Shown one piece after another: positions 27,361 to 32,300 of a stretch of DNA of 32,300 nt. The stretch's first letter is position 1. Each line of letters begins with the position of its first letter. Under the pieces are notes generated by a model, which saw only the letters and a list, made by a program, of their open reading frames with translations, did no database searches and was not told where the DNA came from. The translations under genes were made by a program, and so were the position numbers. The stretch is taken from positions 2,302,880 through 2,335,179 of the forward strand of contig CP070718.1 in assembly GCA_020350565.1 (NCBI GenBank), read 5' to 3'. Source of the DNA: Phycisphaerales bacterium. GTDB taxonomy: Bacteria; Planctomycetota; Phycisphaerae; UBA1845.

Positions 27361-27787
27361 TGTCCTTCAGATGCAACAGTGGCCCGTGACTGCTTCGCAG
27401 TCCCTTCGGGCAATGCCCTTGTTTGCATTGGACTTCGAGAATTCACAAGGATCGGCTGCATGGTAGGCCGCGGGGACTCTGTTTCACCAGCGATAATCCA
27501 TATACCCGGGGGTGGACGCGCGGTTGGTTTAGGGCATGATACCTGGCTCAGTGAATGCTTTGCCGGCATGTCGTCTGCCGCGGGCGTGTCATTGGGATGG
27601 GAAGGGCGTTCGCCATCGCTGCCGATACGGAGGCAGCAGATCTTTCGACGGCGCCGATGGCGAAAGGGAATCTGATCTCTATGAGCCATTGCTGAGGACC
27701 TCTGGATTTGCGAAGGTCGTCCAGACCGACGAAGCGGCTGCTTCGCGCAAGACAGGGGAGCCTGCGGGCAGGGATGTCGGCCTGGAT
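27361..27787. other. Leader region of the antiporter gene with possible RNA structure
   Basis: About 430 bases. Just past the OlsF-like stop codon, GCCCG/CGGGC encloses GACTGC/GCAGTC (about 27380-27411), a likely transcript-end hairpin without a T-tract. At 27609-27664 a 10-bp perfect stem closes an inner hairpin (separate entry). The antiporter reading frame stays open upstream to 27536, but that part does not look like protein. Confidence 0.45.
27609..27664 (+). promoter_or_regulatory. Possible structured leader element upstream of the Na+/H+ antiporter
   Basis: TTCGCCATCG (27609-27618) pairs perfectly with CGATGGCGAA (27655-27664), enclosing CTGCC (27619-27623)/GGCAG (27632-27636). I do not recognise a known Na+, Li+ or c-di-AMP riboswitch in it. 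A 10-bp stem at this distance arises by chance a few times per window, so this is only a candidate. Confidence 0.25.
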
Positions 27788-29263
27788 ATGTCGGACACGC
27801 AAACGCATCAGTCACACAAGCTGAACGCCATCGAATGGGCGGCCATCGGGCTTGGCGTCATCGCGTTGGCAGCTTTGATGTACGGTTCGTTGCATGGGCA
27901 ACACGGCGGGGGCGGCGACCAACATGGGGCCCATCCCGTTACGCCACATATGTGGTCGATCATTCCGTTCGTCGGAATCCTGCTCTCGATCGCCGTCCTG
28001 CCGCTGATTCGGCATACCGCCCACTGGTGGGAGAGCAACAAGAACCGCCTGGCAGTGGCCCTGTGCTTCGCGGCGATGACCTTGGCGTATTACCTGATCA
28101 CGCAGGGGCCACAAAAAGTCTTTTACGTGCTCGAACACGCTGTTCTGGCCGAGTACATACCGTTCATCGTGCTGCTGTTTTCGCTCTACGTCATCAGCGG
28201 AGGCATAAGTCTAAAGGGTGACCTCGCGGCCCATCCCGCGACGAACACTGCTTTTCTAGCCGTTGGCGCGGGCATCGCCAGCTTTATCGGCACGACCGGG
28301 GCAAGCATGCTGCTCATCCGGCCGCTCCTGCAAACCAACTCCGAGCGAAAGCACGTGACCCACACGGTGATTTTCTTCATCTTTCTGGTGAGCAACATCG
28401 GCGGCTGTCTGCTGCCGATCGGCGACCCGCCCCTGTTTTTGGGTTATCTGAAGGGTGTGCATTTTCTCTGGACGCTGGGGCTGTTCGTGCCCTGGCTGGT
28501 CACGAACGGCTTCCTCCTGGCGGTCTACTTCGCATGGGACACGCTGGCCTATAAGAGGGAGACGCCCAGGGACATCTTCCGCGACGAGAGAGAGCGGAGA
28601 CCACTGCGTCTCGAAGGGGCCCTCAATTTTGTGTGGCTGATCGGTGTGGTGTTGTGCGTGGCGCTGATCAAGCCGGGGGAGCCTCTGGTCGGCGATTTCG
28701 TCCCCTTCCCGTTTATGCGGGAAGTGGTGATGCTGGTTCTTGTGGGTCTGTCCCTGGTTTTCACGGCGAAGCGAATCCGTGTGGATAACCAGTTCAACTA
28801 CCACGCCATTTTGGAAGTGGCAGCCCTATTCATCGGCATTTTCATCAGCATGCAGGCGCCGATCGAAATCCTGAAGACCAGCGGCGCCAGGCTCGAGCCG
28901 TTCCTCAGTTCGCCTGCCCGGTTCTTCTGGGCAACCGGATCGCTGTCCAGCTTTCTCGACAATGCGCCCACCTATGTGGTCTTCTTCGAGACGGCGTCCA
29001 GCATGACGCCAGCCGACGCTCCGGGCTCGGAGGTTCTCCAACTCGTCGGTGGGGGGAGCATTCTTCAGACGCTGCTGGTGGGCATCTCGCTCGGGGCGGT
29101 GTTCATGGGGGCGATGACCTACATCGGGAATGGTCCCAACTTCATGGTCAAGAGCATTGCGGAGCAGGGCGGCATCCGCATGCCCAGCTTCTTCGGCTAC
29201 ATGATCTACAGCGTGGGGATCCTCATTCCCACGTTCATCGTGGTCACGCTGATCTTCCTCTAG
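27788..29263 (+). CDS. NhaD-type Na+/H+ antiporter (ion transporter superfamily)
   Basis: A 491-residue polytopic membrane protein of the NhaD/CitMHS-like family that exchanges sodium for protons. Roughly 11-13 hydrophobic segments are visible. After a short cytoplasmic start (MSDTQTHQSHKLNAIEWAAI), the first segment is followed by a His/Gly-rich loop (HGQHGGGGDQHGAH) and then MWSIIPFVGILLSIAVLPLI, the usual family opening. Conserved signatures are GTTGASMLLIRPLL, FLVSNIGGCLLPIGDPPLFL, SLSSFLDNAPTYVVFFE and MTYIGNGPNFMVKSI, the polar segments expected to line the ion path. The Met at 27788 gives the most credible N-terminus, though its ribosome binding site is weak. It could equally move another ion, since this superfamily includes arsenite and dicarboxylate carriers. 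Confidence 0.88.
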   Translation: MSDTQTHQSHKLNAIEWAAIGLGVIALAALMYGSLHGQHGGGGDQHGAHPVTPHMWSIIPFVGILLSIAVLPLIRHTAHWWESNKNRLAVALCFAAMTLAYYLITQGPQKVFYVLEHAVLAEYIPFIVLLFSLYVISGGISLKGDLAAHPATNTAFLAVGAGIASFIGTTGASMLLIRPLLQTNSERKHVTHTVIFFIFLVSNIGGCLLPIGDPPLFLGYLKGVHFLWTLGLFVPWLVTNGFLLAVYFAWDTLAYKRETPRDIFRDERERRPLRLEGALNFVWLIGVVLCVALIKPGEPLVGDFVPFPFMREVVMLVLVGLSLVFTAKRIRVDNQFNYHAILEVAALFIGIFISMQAPIEILKTSGARLEPFLSSPARFFWATGSLSSFLDNAPTYVVFFETASSMTPADAPGSEVLQLVGGGSILQTLLVGISLGAVFMGAMTYIGNGPNFMVKSIAEQGGIRMPSFFGYMIYSVGILIPTFIVVTLIFL

Positions 29264-29439
29264 CCACCGGCCATGCTCCCATTTCGTCCAAGGTTGTAGC
29301 TTGCTCTTGCGTGCGGGCCGTGGAGGGGATTCAATACCGTAAGGAGGGCTGATGCTGCCGGGGCTCACGTGAGCGGGGGCACGGCGGATGGATTTCCCCG
29401 TAGCTTGTGTAACTGTCGGAGGTCCTTGCGAGTCGGGCG

Positions 29440-30324
29440 ATGCAGGCCGAAAACGCCGACCAGTTCCTTGTCGAGCAGATCAGGAATGGGGATCAAAGCG
29501 CCTGGCGCCGGTTGATCGAGCGCTACCATGGTCGGCTGCTGGCCTTCGCCCGGGCGCGGACTGCCGGCCTGAGCGATGCGGAAGACGTTGTGCAAGAGGC
29601 GTTCGTCGGCTTCATTCAGTCCCTGCCGCACTACGATTCCAGACGCTCGCTCGAAACCTACCTCTTCACCATTCTGCGGTACAAGCTGTTCGATCTTCTG
29701 AGGCAGCGGAAGGTGACCGTTCTGTCGGAACCAGCGGACTCCGAGGAGTGGTGGGACCGCGTCGTGCCCGGCTCGTTCGAGACGCCGAGCGGCATCGCTG
29801 CTCAGGCGGAGGCCACAACCCAGCAGGAAGAGTTGCTCACCGAGATGCTTCGACGCCTGATCCTCGAGTTGCGCGATCGCGATGCCTTCCAGGATTTGCA
29901 GGTAATCGAGTTGGTGTTTTATGCCGGCAAGCGGAATCTTGACGTGGCCGATTTGCTGAGCGTGGATCAGAAGGCCGTCGCTGGAGTGAAGTTTCGCGCC
30001 ATCGGAAAGCTCAAAAAGTATCTGGCCGAACGAGATCCGTCGTCGGAAGAGGGGCTCGATGAAAGCGATGCTGACGTAACCGTAGCGCGGGTATGGCGCG
30101 AGCATCGGCTGACTTGTCTAAAGCGCAACACGCTGGGCGCTTACCTGCTGGGCGTTTTGGAGGATCCCTGGCTCAGCTACACGCAGTTCCATTTGGACGT
30201 GGTCGGCTGCCCGATGTGTCTGGCGAACCTGACTGACTTGCAGAACGAGGAAGAGGAGGAAGGCGCTTTGGATCATGAACGCATGTTTCAGTCAAGCGTC
30301 GGATTCCTTAAGCCCTCTGCGTGA
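29440..30324 (+). CDS. ECF sigma factor with C-terminal zinc-binding anti-sigma-like domain
   Basis: A 294-residue RNA polymerase sigma factor. The sigma-2 region (about 10-90) includes WRRLIERYHGRLLAFARART, LSDAEDVVQEAFVGF and TYLFTILRYKLFDLLR. The sigma-4 region (about 130-195) includes LQVIELVFYAGKRNLDVADL and the recognition-helix region VAGVKFRAIGKLKKYL. A C-terminal extension (about 215-265) follows, with C226, H251, C257 and C260 in HLDVVGCPMC. It resembles the zinc anti-sigma (ZAS) module, here fused to the sigma factor. Such tails let a sigma factor control itself and are typical of planctomycete ECF groups (family knowledge). The next gene overlaps its end by 50 bases. The ATG at 29440 has no good ribosome binding site at standard distance; GGAGG lies about 20 bases upstream. 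Confidence 0.88.
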   Translation: MQAENADQFLVEQIRNGDQSAWRRLIERYHGRLLAFARARTAGLSDAEDVVQEAFVGFIQSLPHYDSRRSLETYLFTILRYKLFDLLRQRKVTVLSEPADSEEWWDRVVPGSFETPSGIAAQAEATTQQEELLTEMLRRLILELRDRDAFQDLQVIELVFYAGKRNLDVADLLSVDQKAVAGVKFRAIGKLKKYLAERDPSSEEGLDESDADVTVARVWREHRLTCLKRNTLGAYLLGVLEDPWLSYTQFHLDVVGCPMCLANLTDLQNEEEEEGALDHERMFQSSVGFLKPSA

Positions 30325-31447
30325 CAACGTGTCCGGATGGCCCGATCAAGACGATCCGCCCGCACTTCCCGCGGCCGCCTCGGAGGCGAAGAGACCGCGC
30401 TTGGATAAGGGGGCCTCTGGCGGCGGGCGGCCCCATTTCTCGCCCGCGAAGAGACTGCTGTTTACGTGCATTCTGTTGGTGCTCGTCTTCGGCGGGGCGG
30501 AGTTGCTATGCCGATTGCTCGGCCTCGGGCGGAGACTGGAGGTGGCGCAGTACATTTCTGATTGGCATCAATCACCTGACGGAAGGCGGTTCTGGGTCAT
30601 ACGCGGTAACGGCTACAACCAGGACGGTATGTGTGATCGCGATCATGCGGTTGAGAAACCGCCGAATACATTCCGCGTGGTATGTCTGGGCGACAGCGTG
30701 ACGGCCGGCCACGGCGTGGCCATGAGAGAGAGTTATCCGAGCGTGCTGCAGACTTACTATGATCAGTTGAATCTTCCCGTTCAGATGGAAGTGTTCAATA
30801 TCGCGGTATCGTACTGGTCGACGCTTCAGGAGGTGGCGGGCTATCGCGTGATCGCCCGAAAGTATCAGCCTGATCAGGTGTTCGTGGGGTTCTGTCTGAA
30901 CGATGTGGCCGAGATGCACAACAACCTTCAAAGGCCGCCGCCGCTTGCGGCGCGATTCCTTGCGAACAACTCGGCTCTGGTCCGTTGGCTGGTGGATGCA
31001 GAAGGGCGGCAGGTACACGATGTATTGGAGCTGTTCAAGCAGCCTTCGTCTGTCGCGGTTCAGAACGGTTGGCAACTCGTCTTTGACGAGCTACTTAACT
31101 TGCAGGCGGACACTCGGTCAGATGGTTGCGAGCTGGCGGTCCTGATCTTCCCTTTCCGTTTCCAGTTGGAGGAGGGGGCTCAGGAGCCGGTGCCCCAACG
31201 GGCCCTGTTCCGGTTCTGTTTCGAGCACGACATTCCCTGCTTCGACCTGCTCGATGTTCTGAAGCCGATGGGGCCGGAAGCGATGCTGGATGAAAGCCAC
31301 CTGAGCCCGGCCGGTGCGCGGGCGGTGGCGGAGGCCATCGTACGGTGGGGTATCTCCGGGTGCACCGCTTGTGGCTACGATCTGACGGATTTCGGAGGCG
31401 ACCGCTGTCCGCGCTGCCAGGCCCCGATTCGGCGAGAGAACAAGTGA
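30275..31447 (+). CDS. Membrane-anchored SGNH/GDSL hydrolase with C-terminal Cys4 ribbon
   Basis: A 390-residue protein. A Pro/Ala/Arg-rich cytoplasmic head is followed by one transmembrane helix (about 60-80, RLLFTCILLVLVFGGAELLC). The SGNH hydrolase domain spans about 130-355. Catalytic motifs are GDSV (S141), NIAVSY (block II Gly replaced by Ala), CLND (Asn209) and DESH (Asp339, His342). The last 30 residues form a Cys4 ribbon (C363, C366, C378, C381) starting CTACGYDL, a tail common in planctomycetes. Enzymes of this class are esterases or O-acetyl transferases/deacetylases acting on sugars or lipids. The substrate is unknown. The start is uncertain: ATG 30275 overlaps the sigma gene by 50 bases, and GTG 30329 lies just after that gene. 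The stop codon lies inside a terminator stem. Confidence 0.85.
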   Translation: MNACFSQASDSLSPLRDNVSGWPDQDDPPALPAAASEAKRPRLDKGASGGGRPHFSPAKRLLFTCILLVLVFGGAELLCRLLGLGRRLEVAQYISDWHQSPDGRRFWVIRGNGYNQDGMCDRDHAVEKPPNTFRVVCLGDSVTAGHGVAMRESYPSVLQTYYDQLNLPVQMEVFNIAVSYWSTLQEVAGYRVIARKYQPDQVFVGFCLNDVAEMHNNLQRPPPLAARFLANNSALVRWLVDAEGRQVHDVLELFKQPSSVAVQNGWQLVFDELLNLQADTRSDGCELAVLIFPFRFQLEEGAQEPVPQRALFRFCFEHDIPCFDLLDVLKPMGPEAMLDESHLSPAGARAVAEAIVRWGISGCTACGYDLTDFGGDRCPRCQAPIRRENK

Positions 31448-31470
31448 TCGACCGGTTGATCACTTGTTTT
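31439..31470 (+). terminator. Intrinsic terminator overlapping the SGNH stop codon
   Basis: AACAAGTGATC (31439-31449) pairs perfectly over 11 bp with GATCACTTGTT (31458-31468) around an 8-base loop, with TTTT at 31467-31470. The TGA stop codon (31445-31447) sits inside the left arm. Confidence 0.8.
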
Positions 31471-31609
31471 CGCGTTCCCGAACTCAAATACGATTCGCAT
31501 GTTTGGCGGATTGTGCTCAAGGGCGCCACACGGTGCCCGGCTATGGTGATCGGGCCGGCTACAGTCCTGTGACGGGTGTCGTGGGGTCCTGAATGCGTTT
31601 GCGATCCGG

Positions 31610-31638
31610 TTGACAAGGGGAGTCGCTACGGGTAGGGT
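31610..31638 (+). promoter_or_regulatory. Probable promoter of tRNA-Gly
   Basis: TTGACA (31610-31615), a 17-bp spacer and TAGGGT (31633-31638). The -35 is perfect and the -10 is poor. The implied transcript starts near 31645, about 90 bases before the tRNA. Confidence 0.5.
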
Positions 31639-31732
31639 CTGCTGTCTGATTCGAGGGACGGGGTCACGCTTTCGGCGGAGTACCCTTCTCCTTGCGGTAG
31701 TCTGCGTAACTCCCCGTTGGGAGCGAAGTTGC

Positions 31733-31804
31733 GCGGGTGTAGCTCAGTGGTAGAGCGTCACGTTGCCAACGTGAATGTCGTGGGTTCAAATCCCATCACC
31801 CGCT
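31733..31804 (+). tRNA. tRNA-Gly (anticodon GCC)
   Basis: A complete 72-base cloverleaf: acceptor GCGGGTG/CACCCGC, D stem GCTC/GAGC, anticodon stem TCACG/CGTGA with loop TTGCCAA (anticodon GCC), T stem GTGGG/CCCAT with loop TTCAAAT, and discriminator T. CCA is not encoded. A terminator follows at 31815. Confidence 0.97.
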
Positions 31805-31814
31805 GATCACGAAG

Positions 31815-31840
31815 ACCCGACGCACGCCGCGTCGGGTTTT
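31815..31840 (+). terminator. Intrinsic terminator of tRNA-Gly
   Basis: CCCGACGC (31816-31823) pairs with GCGTCGGG (31829-31836), with an extra A-T pair at the base, a 5-base loop and TTTT at 31837-31840. Confidence 0.85.
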
Positions 31841-32300
31841 ACCTTGCGCATTGCGCCGATTCGCTGCCTGCCTGCGCCTCGAACGCGCCGTGGGTGGTCG
31901 TCAATTCGGTGGGTTGGACAGGGGTGGCGTTGTCTTCCCAGGCGATTCTGCTTGCACACCGTTTCCTGCGTGCCGTGGGCCGCGATGTCCCGACCCAGAG
32001 TAACAACCGGACGGGGGCGATCGAAGTCTCGCCTGCCGCCTGCAACGGGCTGTGGCTACTCAGTTGCACAGGCTCTGTAGGGAGCGGCAGGCACATGACA
32101 TCGTTTTCGCGCGGGCGGGCCGCAGGCCTCGTGACGGCAAATCGGGCGTGAACGCACACCATCGGCAGGATGCCCATCGGACCGATCGGTGCTCGGCTTT
32201 GCATTTCTTGCGAGCAGCCCTTTATGCACCGTGAGCCTTACCGGGTGGGCCCGGAGCCACGCCGTCAATGCGGTGGCGTATGCGACCTTGCTATCGGGAA
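31841..32300. other. Gene-free end of the window
   Basis: About 460 bases after the tRNA terminator. Open frames on both strands show no recognisable domain, ribosome binding site or codon pattern I would trust. Around 32158-32180 the minus strand reads CCGATGGGCATCCTGCCGAT. This resembles a short repeat I recall from planctomycete intergenic regions that translates as MGILPM; only one copy is seen here. Confidence 0.45.

Noticed and set aside
29363-29374. Perfect 12-bp palindrome GCTCACGTGAGC upstream of the ECF sigma gene
   Set aside because: Several perfect 12-bp palindromes are expected by chance in 32 kb, and nothing else marks it as an operator.

Overview
The window is a high-GC bacterial chromosome segment, most likely from a member of the Planctomycetota. 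That is an inference from gene content: an ECF sigma factor with an anti-sigma-like zinc tail, a C-terminal Cys4 ribbon starting CxxCGYDL, an FHA-GAF-SpoIIE phosphatase, a planctomycete-type esterase-like protein, long flagellin_IN-rich FliD and flagellins, and an IF-2 with a long basic linker. No plasmid, phage or transposase gene is visible; this looks like ordinary chromosome.

Left part (1-3600, minus strand): infB (C-terminal part beyond the window edge) follows nusA. Upstream of nusA is a transcription unit with a consensus sigma-70 promoter (TTGACA, 16 bp, TATAAT), about 355 nt of structured non-coding sequence, and an intrinsic terminator with eight U residues. I could not match it to tmRNA, RNase P RNA, SRP RNA or 6S RNA. 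It is either a stand-alone RNA or a long nusA-operon leader/attenuator, and it is the best candidate for something undescribed here.

Centre-left (3981-9658, plus strand): an orphan lipoprotein, an alpha/beta-hydrolase-like protein whose nucleophile serine is replaced by alanine, an FHA-GAF-PP2C (RsbU/SpoIIE type) phosphatase and a solitary GspE/PilB-type secretion ATPase.

Middle (9760-21730, minus strand): in transcription order an HDOD protein, two flagellins, a giant repeat-bearing FliD, FliS, an exported TPR protein, then a tightly coupled pair made of an RNase HII-like protein and a YacP-type NYN nuclease. Flagellin 2 has its own terminator. Flagellin 1 has a sigma-28-like promoter just beyond it, so the two filament proteins look separately regulated.

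Right part (22335-31840, plus strand unless stated): a promoter, TPP riboswitch and thiC; a decayed GH130 glycoside phosphorylase pseudogene (minus); a PlsC-GNAT fusion resembling OlsF ornithine-lipid synthases; an NhaD-type Na+/H+ antiporter; an ECF sigma factor overlapping an SGNH hydrolase gene that ends inside its own terminator; and tRNA-Gly(GCC) with promoter and terminator. The last 460 bases hold no gene I can support.

Several start codons were moved inward from the longest open frame because a ribosome binding site or a family N-terminus fixes them. infB and the OlsF-like gene start with TTG, and the RNase HII-like gene with GTG.
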